64,000 bases of DNA from Halomonas halophila (GCF_030406665.1 NZ_CP129121.1:1178001-1242000); one strand, 5' to 3'; positions 1 through 7,844 are shown, counted from the stretch's first letter. Program-made: numbers and translations. Notes: generated from the sequence alone by a model not told the origin.

Positions 1-1740
1 TTGCTGGCGATTCACTTCCTGCGCCGCCTGTTGCCCTGGGCGCTGGCCTTCGTGCTGGCGCTGGGCGTGGCCCAGCTGGTGCCCGAGAGCCCGGGGCGCA
101 CCGGGGCGCTGGTGGTGGCCTATATCTCGCTGTGCGGGCGTACCCTGTCGGTGGTGGTGGAGACGGTGATCTCGGTGTTCACCCGCGGTCATCGCTTCGT
201 CGCCGTGCAGATCCTCCAGCAGCGGGCGCTGCGGCCGCTGTTCGTGATCGGCGCGCTGATCGCCCTGGGCGATGCCCTCAATTCCACGCGGATCACCGAC
301 TCGATCGGCGACGACCTGGCCAACCTGCTGTCGGTGATCGCCAACGTGCTGGCCGCGCTGCTCAGCGGGCGCTTCGTGATCCGTTTCAAGCGGCCGATCA
401 CGCACCTGATTCGCAATCGCTCGTACAAGCATCGTCGCGACAGCAGCAACGCCGCCGACATGGCGCGTGCGGTGGGCGGGCTGTGGCACATCCCGGCGCT
501 GCTGCTGGTGGGGGGCTCGCTGGTGGCGATCTTCGTCACCGGCGGCGACGTGGCCACCGCCCTGGCGCGCTCCATCGTCTCGGCCTCGCTGCTGGTGCTG
601 ACCCTGGTGGTGGCCGGGCTGATCCGCCGTCATTCCGAGCGCCGCACCAAGCGCCGCTTTCGCCGCGAGTATCGCCGCCGGCTGGAACGCTTCGGCTACA
701 CCCTGGCCCACGTGGTGGCCTGGATCGCCTTCGCCGAGCTTTTCCTGCAGGTGTGGGGCGGATCGCTGATCGGCATCGGCCGCGAGGGCGTGGCCAGCGT
801 GCGCATCGGCCAGGCGCTGCTCGGTATCGGCTTCACCGTGCTGCTGGCCTGGCTGGCCTGGATCTTCGCCGACACCGCCATCCAGCGGGCGCTGGCTTCC
901 TCGGCGCGTGCCCGCGGCCGGCGCGTCAACCAGGCCCGGGCCCAGACCATCACGCCGATGATCCGCAACATCATTTTCGCCACCATCGTGATCATCGCCT
1001 CCATCGTCGGGCTGGCCAACCTGGGGGTGAACGTCACGCCGCTGCTGGCCGGTGCCGGTGTGATCGGCCTGGCGATCGGCTTCGGCGCCCAGACCCTGGT
1101 GCAGGACCTGATCACCGGCATCTTCATCCTGATCGAGGATTCGCTGGCGGTGGAAGACTTCGTGCAGATCAACGGCCACATGGGCACCGTCGAGGGGCTG
1201 ACGCTGCGCACCGTGAAGCTGCGCGACCTGGACGGCATCGTGCACATCATCACCTTCAGCCGCATCGACTCGATCCACAACATGTCGCGCCAGTTCGGCA
1301 TCGCGCTGATGAAGATCCGTATCCCCTACAGCATGAAGATCGACGACGCCATCACCCTGATGCAGGAGACCGCCCAGGCGCTGCGCCAGGACCCGATGAT
1401 GCGCCACTACATCTGGTCGCCGCTGGAGATGCAGGGCATCCATGCCTTCGAGGACGGCTGCCCGATCCTGCGCATGCGTTTCCGCACCGCGCCGGAGATG
1501 CAGTGGGACGTGGCGCGTGCCTTCAATCTGCTGCTCAAGCGTCGCATGGAGGAGCAGGGCGTCGATCTGGGCGTGCCGCGCCTGAGCGTCAGCATGGAAG
1601 GCCATGGCGGCGGCCGGCTGGACGGCAGCGCCGAGTGGGGGCAGGACCACGATGCCGCCGGGCGCGAGCCCGGCGAGGCCGGCGTGGCGGACCCTCATCG
1701 CCAGACCAGCGCCAGCGGCGGCTCGCCCGACCCGGGCTAG
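1..1740 (+). CDS. Mechanosensitive ion channel, MscS family (5' end at window edge)
   Basis: Inner-membrane channel of the MscS family, which opens under membrane tension to release solutes after osmotic downshock. Several hydrophobic helices fill roughly residues 1-340. The pore helix and beta domain follow at about 335-460, with the glycine/alanine-rich stretch AGAGVIGLAIGFGAQTLVQD and then GIFILIEDSLAVEDFVQI, typical of the family. The C-terminal 50 residues are low-complexity and poorly conserved. The frame is open to the first base, where a TTG stands. The true start may lie upstream, so the 579-residue length is a minimum. It is longer than E. coli MscS (286 residues) and resembles the extended MscS-like proteins. 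No partner gene is evident. Confidence 0.88.
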   Translation: MLAIHFLRRLLPWALAFVLALGVAQLVPESPGRTGALVVAYISLCGRTLSVVVETVISVFTRGHRFVAVQILQQRALRPLFVIGALIALGDALNSTRITDSIGDDLANLLSVIANVLAALLSGRFVIRFKRPITHLIRNRSYKHRRDSSNAADMARAVGGLWHIPALLLVGGSLVAIFVTGGDVATALARSIVSASLLVLTLVVAGLIRRHSERRTKRRFRREYRRRLERFGYTLAHVVAWIAFAELFLQVWGGSLIGIGREGVASVRIGQALLGIGFTVLLAWLAWIFADTAIQRALASSARARGRRVNQARAQTITPMIRNIIFATIVIIASIVGLANLGVNVTPLLAGAGVIGLAIGFGAQTLVQDLITGIFILIEDSLAVEDFVQINGHMGTVEGLTLRTVKLRDLDGIVHIITFSRIDSIHNMSRQFGIALMKIRIPYSMKIDDAITLMQETAQALRQDPMMRHYIWSPLEMQGIHAFEDGCPILRMRFRTAPEMQWDVARAFNLLLKRRMEEQGVDLGVPRLSVSMEGHGGGRLDGSAEWGQDHDAAGREPGEAGVADPHRQTSASGGSPDPG

Positions 1741-1775
1741 GGCCCAAGCTGGCGCAGGGATCGCAGCGGAAAGCG

Positions 1776-2183
1776 TCAGAGCAGATAGCGGCCCAGGGCC
1801 ACGCCGCCGGCCAGCGTCGCCAGCCACAGCACGAGCAGTATGCCGCGGCGCCTGGGCCGGCGGTTATGCGCCCGGGCGGCCACGTTCAGGCGCTGCATCC
1901 ATTCCTCGAAACGCGAGCCCGGCGGGCCCGGCGGCAGCGAGAAGTCGTCCGCCGGGCCGGCGCGCCAGTAGGGCGCGTGGGTCAGGCCCAGCCGCGCGCG
2001 CAGTCGGCCGATGTCGGAGAGGGTGTCGTGCAGGGCGTCGTATTCGGCGCGGCGCGAGTCGGCCTGCAGCACGGTGGCGGCGTCGGCCTTGAGGGCGCTG
2101 TGCTCGCAGCGCGCGATGGCCTCGGCCACGGCCGACTCGTCGGCATCGGCGGAGAGGTGCAGTCGCTGGTAGAGGTCGCGCAT
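1776..2183 (-). CDS. J-domain-like protein with C-terminal membrane anchor
   Basis: 135-residue protein. The first 65 residues resemble a J domain (DLYQRLHLSADADESAV, then SRRAEYDAL), but the HPD tripeptide needed to stimulate Hsp70 is absent, so it would be a degenerate J-like module. A basic stretch (NRRPRRRG) precedes one hydrophobic helix near residues 115-133, suggesting a tail anchor in the inner membrane. Its start lies 1 base from the stop of the upstream J-domain gene, so the two are probably co-transcribed. The function is unknown; a partner or modulator role for the neighbouring J protein is inference. Confidence 0.7.
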   Translation of the reverse strand: MRDLYQRLHLSADADESAVAEAIARCEHSALKADAATVLQADSRRAEYDALHDTLSDIGRLRARLGLTHAPYWRAGPADDFSLPPGPPGSRFEEWMQRLNVAARAHNRRPRRRGILLVLWLATLAGGVALGRYLL

Positions 2184-2184
2184 C

Positions 2185-3303
2185 TCAGCTCACCTTCATC
2201 AGGAAGTCATAGGCCCGGCGAATCCGCTGGAAGCGCCGCGAGGCGCTGGCGACGATGGCGTCGCCCTCCTGGTGGAAGCGGTCCGGATGATGGGCCTGGG
2301 CGAGGCGCCGGTAGGCCTTGCGGATCTCGCCGCGGCTGGCGCCGGGCTCCAGGCCCAGCACGGTCAGGGCGCTGCGGATGCGCGGGTCGGGCGCCGCGGG
2401 CCGCTCGTGGGCACGATGCGCGCCGTCATCGTGGGCACGCTGGTGGCCATGGTCAGAGCCCCGGTCACCAGAGCGTGAGTGCTGTTGCCGTTCACGATGG
2501 CCGCCGCGGCGGCGTTCCCGCTCTTCCTCTCGGTGTCGTCGCGCCTGTTCGCGCTCGGCCCGTTGGCGCTGCTTCTCGGCCTCGCGCCGGGCCTGCTGGC
2601 GGCGTTTCTCGGCGTCGCGTTCGGCTTTCTGCCGGGCCTTGGCCTGTGCCTTTTCCTCCTGACGCTGGCGCCGGGCTTCCGCCTTGTCCTCGCGAGCCTG
2701 ACGGCGCGCCTCGGCCCGCGCTTCGCGAGCGCTTTCCTGCTCGGTTCGCTCGCTCTCGGCGGCCTGTTCCTGTCCGGGGCGCTCGTCGTTCTCCTCACCG
2801 GCCGTTTCACGACGACGGTCTCGCGTGCCCCGTTCGCGCTGCTGCCAGTAGTCGCGCCGGCTCGGGTCGCCCGGCTCGCGCAGCGCCCGGCCGGCCTGGG
2901 AGGCATAGAGCTCAGCGAACTCCAGCGGCGGCACGCCCAGCAGGTCGGCCAGGAAGCGCAGGATATGGTGGTTGGCCAGGGTCGGCTTGCCGTGCTCGGC
3001 GGCCAGGGTGACCGCCAGGCGCAGGAAGGCGCGGGCGGTGTCGCCATGCAGCTCCTTCTGCAGCACCTCGGCGGCGAGCTGGATGGCGCCCAGGTCCTGG
3101 CTGGCGGCGATTTCCAGCAGCGGGGCCAGCTCGTGGCCGTGGCGGAAGGCGCCGGTCAGCGAGACCAGCTGGGCGCGCTCGGCTTCCCCGACCGGCCCCT
3201 GCTGGGCCAGCACCCAGGCCAGCAGCAGCAGCGCGGCGCTGTCGGCCTGGTCGCGACTCTGGAGCAGCAGCAGTTCGAAGGTGGAGAAGCGCGCAGCGGT
3301 CAT
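2185..3303 (-). CDS. J-domain protein with TerB-like N-terminus and charged linker
   Basis: Likely Hsp70 (DnaK) co-chaperone of DjlA-like layout, 372 residues. The N-terminal 130 residues are helical and TerB-like (FELLLLQSRDQADSAALLLL). The middle, about residues 150-310, is an extremely Arg/Glu/Lys/Gln-rich linker predicted to be a long coiled coil or charged single helix. The last 60 residues are a J domain with an intact HPD at about 339-341 (AQAHHPDRFH). An open frame continues 46 codons upstream to 3441. The ATG at 3303 is preferred because it begins the recognisable domain and has a CAGGGA-type site before it. No N-terminal membrane helix is seen, unlike DjlA. Confidence 0.8.
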   Translation of the reverse strand: MTAARFSTFELLLLQSRDQADSAALLLLAWVLAQQGPVGEAERAQLVSLTGAFRHGHELAPLLEIAASQDLGAIQLAAEVLQKELHGDTARAFLRLAVTLAAEHGKPTLANHHILRFLADLLGVPPLEFAELYASQAGRALREPGDPSRRDYWQQRERGTRDRRRETAGEENDERPGQEQAAESERTEQESAREARAEARRQAREDKAEARRQRQEEKAQAKARQKAERDAEKRRQQARREAEKQRQRAEREQARRHREEERERRRGGHRERQQHSRSGDRGSDHGHQRAHDDGAHRAHERPAAPDPRIRSALTVLGLEPGASRGEIRKAYRRLAQAHHPDRFHQEGDAIVASASRRFQRIRRAYDFLMKVS

Positions 3304-3519
3304 TCCCTGACTCTGGTTGGATATCTTGTTGAAGGGCCCCGTCGGTGGGCAGATCAGGCATCGATCATGTTCGTGCCGGGGCCTGGCCTTGGCAAGCCCG
3401 GCGCGGCGATGTGCTAGCGTAATGCCGGAAGCATCGGCCACGGCAGGCGCGCCGACGCGGGAGGCAACCCTTTGACATCGGCGGCTTGCGCCCGATCTTG
3501 ATGCCGGGAGGAGAACATC

Positions 3520-3888
3520 ATGCGATCACTGATCCAGACATTGCTGGCGCCGTTGGTGTGGGTGGCCGACAAGCTCGGCACCCGCCGCGAGGTCGCCCGG
3601 AACGACGCGCACCAGGCCGAGGTGGACGCCGCCTGCGAGGCCCTGGCGCTCTACCAGTTCTGGAGCGAGCCCGAGTGCATTCGCGTGCGCCGCGTGATCA
3701 CCCGCCTGGGGCTCTCCATCGAGACCCGCGACGCCCGCCTCGACCCCGAGCACGGCCAGACGCTGAAGGAGCAGGGCGGCAAGCTCCAGGTGCCGTGCCT
3801 CTACATTCGTGAGGCCTCCGGCGAGGAGCGCTGGCTCTATGGCGCCCAGCGCATCATCGACTATCTGAAACGGCACTTCGGGGAGTAG
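3520..3888 (+). CDS. Glutaredoxin-like protein with a single active-site cysteine
   Basis: 122 residues. After a 40-residue leader comes a glutaredoxin/GST-N-like fold: ALALYQFWSEPECIRVRRVI, then KLQVPCLYIRE with the cis-proline turn and the closing helix RIIDYLKRHF. The usual CPFC active site is replaced by EPECIRV, leaving only Cys53 at the position of the second cysteine, so a classical dithiol mechanism is unlikely. A glutathione-binding or monothiol role is inference. The gene is preceded by GGAGGAGAACATC before the ATG. It is the last GC-rich gene before the cassette island. Confidence 0.78.
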   Translation: MRSLIQTLLAPLVWVADKLGTRREVARNDAHQAEVDAACEALALYQFWSEPECIRVRRVITRLGLSIETRDARLDPEHGQTLKEQGGKLQVPCLYIREASGEERWLYGAQRIIDYLKRHFGE

Positions 3889-4097
3889 GGCGGCATCCTT
3901 TCTCGATACGCTCAGCGGCCCTCCCCGCCACGCCTGTCCCCCGTCAATGGCGATCGTACCACGCTAGATCCTCAGCTAATTTAGTGGCAGGCTGAAGGAA
4001 AGGACGTAAAAGGTGGAAGGCACGATGATCGGTGTTATCGCGCCTAATTGTCATTAATATGCATGAAAATCAGTGGGTTGGGCGCATCAGGCGGGCC

Positions 4098-4167
4098 GCA
4101 TAACATGGATGAACGTGCCGGCACGTTCAAGTCAATAAACGAGCCAGCTGCCTAATACCTGTTAGCT
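4098..4167 (+). other. Probable attC-like recombination site at the left edge of the cassette island
   Basis: A GCATAAC box (4098-4104) and a GTTAGCT box (4161-4167) enclose a perfect 18-bp palindrome at 4111-4128 (GAACGTGCC/GGCACGTTC). The arrangement is that of an integron attC site: outer R''/R' boxes and an inner self-pairing stem. The outer boxes do not pair perfectly, so this is less certain than the downstream sites. It lies 12 bp before the first island gene. The interval 3889-4097 holds no gene I can support and is where the AT-richer composition begins. Confidence 0.45.
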
Positions 4168-4179
4168 CTAGGAGAGTGC

Positions 4180-4764
4180 ATGGGCTTCAAAGTAGTCGTA
4201 GATACACTCGCTTCGTTGGCTGCACTTGTAGCGATCCTGTCAGTTTTGATTGGGTGGTATAGCAGTGCGCGGAAGCCTCTTAGCATTTCTAGGGTGGTAG
4301 TACATAAAAAGGATGACGGCTTAACCTATATAATTGTGACGAAGAACAGAAAGTCGTATCCAGTTGAGGCAAAAAGAATTGATTGCTTTTCGCGGAAAAC
4401 TTTCGAGATAGAGCAGAGGGTAGGAGAAAAGCCAGAATACGTTGAGAAGTTATCCAGCCGATACGCTGTGTTTTCGTCAAAAACTTCATTTGAGGTGCCA
4501 GCCAAAGGAAATATCGATATTCGTATTGAGGTGGACGGACAGACCGACCCCTCCGATCACCTTATCTTTTCGTTTGATACTACTCACGGATACCATGAGA
4601 TTTCCTGTAACGATATCACCGTCGTCGAAATAGGAAAGACCGTGGTTTACTCGGTCGAATTTAAGAAGGAATATGGCTCCAAGAGTCGCGCGAAGATGGT
4701 GTACTTTTGGAGGCGAATTGTGGAGCTAACCAAGCGCTGCAGCCGACGGCTTCGCCGCGCCTGA
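4180..4764 (+). CDS. Cassette-encoded membrane-anchored protein of unknown function
   Basis: 194 residues, AT-rich codon use unlike the chromosome. One hydrophobic helix at about residues 8-27 (LASLAALVAILSVLIGWYSS) is followed by a mostly beta-strand soluble domain and a very basic C-terminus (RRIVELTKRCSRRLRRA). The tail is encoded by the attC site that overlaps its 3' end, a normal cassette arrangement. The start ATG has AGGAGAGTGC before it. No family is recognised; a single-pass membrane protein with a cytoplasmic or periplasmic beta-rich domain is all that can be said. Confidence 0.75.
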   Translation: MGFKVVVDTLASLAALVAILSVLIGWYSSARKPLSISRVVVHKKDDGLTYIIVTKNRKSYPVEAKRIDCFSRKTFEIEQRVGEKPEYVEKLSSRYAVFSSKTSFEVPAKGNIDIRIEVDGQTDPSDHLIFSFDTTHGYHEISCNDITVVEIGKTVVYSVEFKKEYGSKSRAKMVYFWRRIVELTKRCSRRLRRA

Positions 4765-4778
4765 GCTCAGCGTTAGCT
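4724..4778 (+). other. Integron attC site (59-base-element type)
   Basis: 55 bp. The R'' box AGCTAAC (4724-4730) is exactly complementary to the R' box GTTAGCT (4772-4778). Inner arms CGCTGCAGC and GCTCAGCG pair with one bulged C, the extrahelical base that directs IntI to the bottom strand. The central GGCTTCGCC turn resembles the attC of aadA-type cassettes. It overlaps the end of the preceding gene and stands 17 bp before the next start. Confidence 0.85.
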
Positions 4779-4794
4779 GCGTAAGGAGACATTC

Positions 4795-5406
4795 ATGTAC
4801 TCAGACAAAGATGGATTTTCCAAGGATCCTTTCGGTTATAGCGCTCTGGCGTGGCATAAATGGGGAGCACTTGCGACTGCGAACGGCTTCGAAATAGACA
4901 TCACTAAACCGCCAACGGTTGAAGATCTGAAGAATCCAGTTCTTTGGTTAAGCCATGCTAATGCGCTAAGCGAAGCAGCTGTTTGCCTGGCGCGGAGTTC
5001 CCCAATCTTTGAAAGTATGCCTCCGAGTATTCGGACCATATGTCACAGTCAATATCATGCTGTAGTTTTAATGTTGGTTGGCTATAGCCTTGAGGTTTGC
5101 TTGAAAGCCATGATTTTAATGCGGCTTGGGGCGGAAGAGTTTACAAGACAGGAAAAGAAACACTTCCATCATCGACTTGATGATCTGGCCAAGTTTATTC
5201 CCAACTTGAGTGAAAAAGAACTAGCAATATTGAAGGGGCTTACTCACTTTGTACTATGGGCTGGTCGCTATCCTGATCCAGGGTCACGGCGAGTGAATGA
5301 TGCTGAAGATGTATTCGAAATATCTGAAACGTATAAAATAAGCGCTAAAGATCTTTTTGAGTTATCAGCAAAAGTGATGAAGCATGTTAGAACTGTTGTC
5401 GATTAG
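4795..5406 (+). CDS. HEPN-like protein in an integron cassette
   Basis: 203 residues, AT-rich. Residues about 85-135 look like an HEPN helical domain: VGYSLEVCLKAMILMRLG, the GY-LE-CLKA helix common in HEPN proteins, then TRQEKKHFHHRLDDLAKF. Arg118-x4-His123 fits the Rx4-6H motif of HEPN ribonucleases. The start ATG follows TAAGGAGACATTC. The gene sits alone in its cassette between two attC sites. No nucleotidyltransferase (MNT) partner is adjacent, so it is not a standard HEPN-MNT pair. An RNase toxin or abortive-infection role is inference; the motif may be fortuitous. Confidence 0.72.
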   Translation: MYSDKDGFSKDPFGYSALAWHKWGALATANGFEIDITKPPTVEDLKNPVLWLSHANALSEAAVCLARSSPIFESMPPSIRTICHSQYHAVVLMLVGYSLEVCLKAMILMRLGAEEFTRQEKKHFHHRLDDLAKFIPNLSEKELAILKGLTHFVLWAGRYPDPGSRRVNDAEDVFEISETYKISAKDLFELSAKVMKHVRTVVD

Positions 5407-5408
5407 GC

Positions 5409-5464
5409 AGCTAACAAGTGAATGCAGCCGACCGCTAACGCGTCGGCTGATTTAGGCGTTGGGC
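5409..5464 (+). other. Integron attC site
   Basis: 56 bp. R'' box AGCTAAC (5409-5415) and R' box GTTGGGC (5458-5464, matches GTTRRRY). The inner stem AGCCGAC/GTCGGCT is perfect around a GCTAACGC loop. It begins 2 bp after the stop of the HEPN-like gene, exactly where a cassette's attC is expected. Confidence 0.85.
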
Positions 5465-5493
5465 TGACAGGTTCTCACTGACAGGAGTCATGG

Positions 5494-6183
5494 ATGATCG
5501 TTCCTCTATTCCTTGATACAAATGATTGTCGGCATTTCTCAAATGATGCTCGCCGCGCCATCGGTGAGGTATGTGCCGATGCTGAGCCAGAGATACGATC
5601 TCTTCTTGGAGACTTACCTGAGAATATTGATTTGGCATGTCAAACGGGTCCTTTCGTCATCCCGGAAACGGGTGAGATGGGCACGGCAATCGCGCCGAAC
5701 CGCGTGGGATGGACGGTTGATTATAGGCTGCCGGGAGGTGTAGCTACCATCGCTCGCACCCAATTACGTTTCACTTTGTTCCACGAACTCCACCACTTGG
5801 TAAGAGGCTGGGTCATGTATTGTGGGGCAGCACCCAACTCCTTTATGGATGGGGTCGTGAGTGAGGGCCTAGCGACTGTGTTTGAGCGTGATTTTGGCGG
5901 CCGGGAAACACCTTGGGGAGAATATCCTGAAGACGTCGAGAATTGGGTGACTGAGCTGCTAAAACTTCCAGTTTCTGCTCCTTATAACCAGTGGATGTTT
6001 CAGCACCCCGATGGGAGGCGTTGGATTGGATATCGAGCGGGAACGTACATTGCGGATCAGGCTATCCTTGCTTCCGGTTATTCAGCCGCTGACTTGGTTC
6101 TCATCTCTACCGACGAGATATTGAAGATGTCTGGAATTGGCCTAGTGAAGCCCAACAATGCCATGCACGCGACGAGCACGTGA
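5494..6183 (+). CDS. Putative zinc metalloprotease (HExxH) in an integron cassette
   Basis: 229 residues. LFHELHHLVRG contains an HExxH site (His97, Glu98, His101), followed by VSEGLATVFE, where Glu124 is placed as the third zinc ligand. This spacing is typical of DUF2268-type predicted Zn-dependent proteases. No signal peptide is seen, so it probably acts in the cytoplasm. CAGGAGTCATGG precedes the start. The last residues (NNAMHATST) are encoded by the attC site, a known feature of cassette genes. The substrate is unknown. Confidence 0.78.
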   Translation: MIVPLFLDTNDCRHFSNDARRAIGEVCADAEPEIRSLLGDLPENIDLACQTGPFVIPETGEMGTAIAPNRVGWTVDYRLPGGVATIARTQLRFTLFHELHHLVRGWVMYCGAAPNSFMDGVVSEGLATVFERDFGGRETPWGEYPEDVENWVTELLKLPVSAPYNQWMFQHPDGRRWIGYRAGTYIADQAILASGYSAADLVLISTDEILKMSGIGLVKPNNAMHATST

Positions 6184-6198
6184 TGGCTGGCGTTAGAG
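6150..6198 (+). other. Integron attC site overlapping the end of the metalloprotease gene
   Basis: R'' box GCCCAAC (6150-6156, matches RYYYAAC) and R' core GTTAGAG (6192-6198). Inner arms GCCATGCACG and CGTGATGGC pair apart from one unpaired G, again the extrahelical base of attC sites. The stop codon of the preceding gene lies inside the site. Confidence 0.8.
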
Positions 6199-6301
6199 CT
6201 CACGCAGTCCTGAATATCAGCATCATTAAAGGAATTAAACGCAAAACCTTGTAAAACATACACTTTACCTTTTTCTATGTATTACTGGTCTAACTGCTGC
6301 A

Positions 6302-6877
6302 ATGACGTTAGTAGGTATTGGCTACGCTTGGTTTTTTTCGGAAGCGAAAGAACTCCCACATTTGGAGTGGCTAATAGGCTCTGTGATTGTAGAGGTGGTC
6401 GCGGTGATCCTAATGCTTGCAAAAAAAGGACTGAAGTATCTTCCAGATACACAAACTGATAAAGAGCCAAAAGACACTCTTAAGTTTATGGAAAGTTTTA
6501 TTTCTACGGGCACTAGTGCAACTGTTGTGAGTAACCGAGTGTCATGGCTTTCAGCTAACGATAAGCTTATATTAATTCTTCAATCAAAAATTGAAAAAGG
6601 CGCTCGTATTGAAATTATTACTCCAAATGAAGTTCCAGAGGCACTTAGAGAAAAGCTGAATGGCGCATCTTTTATTGTCACAAAAGAGAATGTATCTCCT
6701 GAAGCTAGATTTACATTAGTGAATGGAGATCGCAGCGGCGCTGAAAAGCTCGCCATTGCTCGTGGAGTTCATCCTGACCACGAGATTACAATTTTTGACA
6801 ACAATTCAGGCCCCCAAATAATTGCAATGGCGAAGGACATAATTAGAAAATCCAAGGAGTTGGCTAATGCCCCATAG
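6302..6877 (+). CDS. Two-TM protein with a possible PLD-like soluble domain
   Basis: 191 residues from the first ATG, strongly AT-rich. An N-terminal hydrophobic stretch and a second helix (WLIGSVIVEVVAVILMLA, about 23-40) are followed by a roughly 130-residue soluble domain. Its end, RFTLVNGDRSGAEKLAIARG then PDHEITIFDNN, resembles the C-terminal half of PLD-fold domains but has no HKD catalytic motif. The frame is open back to 6239 and those codons also read as hydrophobic (LYLFLCITGLTAA), yet no ATG, GTG or TTG lies there. A rare start codon or upstream frameshift is therefore possible. No clear attC follows, because an IS element begins 55 bp later. Confidence 0.65.
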   Translation: MTLVGIGYAWFFSEAKELPHLEWLIGSVIVEVVAVILMLAKKGLKYLPDTQTDKEPKDTLKFMESFISTGTSATVVSNRVSWLSANDKLILILQSKIEKGARIEIITPNEVPEALREKLNGASFIVTKENVSPEARFTLVNGDRSGAEKLAIARGVHPDHEITIFDNNSGPQIIAMAKDIIRKSKELANAP

Positions 6878-6929
6878 GTGGTGTAATTCGGCGCAAATAC
6901 GTCGAGAGCAAATTGAGTCAGGAGCAGAC

Positions 6930-7783
6930 TTAGGTTCTGTCTGAAAAGTCTGCACGCAAACAACGGTCTATGCAGGCCAGGCATACCATCGCCCGGAAGC
7001 TGCTGGCCAACTTGTCGTAACGGGTGCAGACCCGGCGTAGCTCTTTGATCCAACCGAAGCAGCGCTCAATGATGTTTCGCTCCCGATATCGGGGCTTGTC
7101 AAAGCCCCTCGGAGCGCCAGGGCGCGGTTTTCGCTTCATCTTGCGCCGGGCAATGATCGGCTTCATGCGATGCCGGCCGCAGTAGCGGCGAAGCGGGTCG
7201 CTATCGTAGCCCTTGTCCGCCACGATGAAGCGGCAACGCTTACGAGGTCTGCCCTTGGTTCCAGGCAGTTGCACCTCCTCCAGGGTGGGAATGAAGTGCC
7301 GCGTATCCGAATCCTGCCCCGGCGACAGCGTGAAGGTCAGCGGCCAACCATGACGGTCACAGACCATATGGATCTTGGTCGTCAGGCCGCCGCGACTCCG
7401 TCCCAGGGCATGGTCTACGGGCTCTACCTGTCCCCCTTTTTGCCGCCTCCAGAGGCGGCCCGGGTGGCGCGGATTGATGTCGAATCGATCATCCAGGTGT
7501 CCAGATCCATCAGGCCATCCTCTCGCAAGCGAAGTTGGAGGCGCGCCAGAATGGCCTCGAAGGTGCCATCATCGCGCCACTGACGGAAACGGTCATAAAC
7601 GGTCTTCCAAGGGCCGTAGCGCTCTGGCAGATCACGCCACTTAGCGCCCGAGCAGAGGATCCAGAAGATGCCGTTCAACACCTGGCGGTCATCGCGACGG
7701 GGACGGCCTGACCTCTGCGGCGGCGAGACGATGTCTTCAATGAGGGCCCAGCCATTGTCGGAGATCTCGTAGCGTCCTGCCAT
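6930..7783 (-). CDS. IS5-family transposase, two frames joined by -1 frameshift (copy 1)
   Basis: DDE transposase encoded in two overlapping frames. Frame A (7783 to 7424, 119 residues) has the helix-turn-helix-like start and the first catalytic Asp (MDLDTWMIDSTS). Frame B (ending 6930) carries the second Asp (FIVADKGYDSD) and the catalytic Glu (RERNIIERCFGWIKELRR). A slippery run A5G5 on the coding strand (7441-7432) sits just before the frame A stop. A -1 shift there fuses GGGKKG to QVEPVDHALGRSRGG without a break. This is the known expression strategy of IS427-like members of IS5. Its stop codon is completed by the flanking TA. Confidence 0.88.
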
Positions 7784-7844
7784 GGGTCACCTATGCAGCT
7801 GCAGCATGGGACACATTAGCAAATCCGACTTTTCGGACAAAGCC
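6933..7844 (-). mobile_element. IS5-family (IS427-like) insertion sequence, copy 1
   Basis: 912 bp. Terminal inverted repeats GGTTCTGTCTGAAAAGTC (left) and, read inwards from the right, GGCTTTGTCCGAAAAGTC match at 15 of 18 positions. A TA dinucleotide flanks both ends, the usual target duplication of the IS427 subgroup. As far as I can compare by eye, the sequence is identical to the copy at 8987-9898, so transposition or duplication was recent. Confidence 0.88.

Noticed and set aside
132..3011. Long open frames opposite or across real genes, for example 959 residues over the MscS gene and the 1120- and 1034-residue frames later
   Set aside because: They are Arg/Ala/Gly/Pro-rich and lack motifs, as expected from antisense or shifted reading of GC-rich genes with known families in the correct frame.
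6878..6932. An attC site behind the 2TM cassette gene
   Set aside because: GGCTAATGCC resembles an R'' box but there is no matching GTT-containing R' before the IS border.
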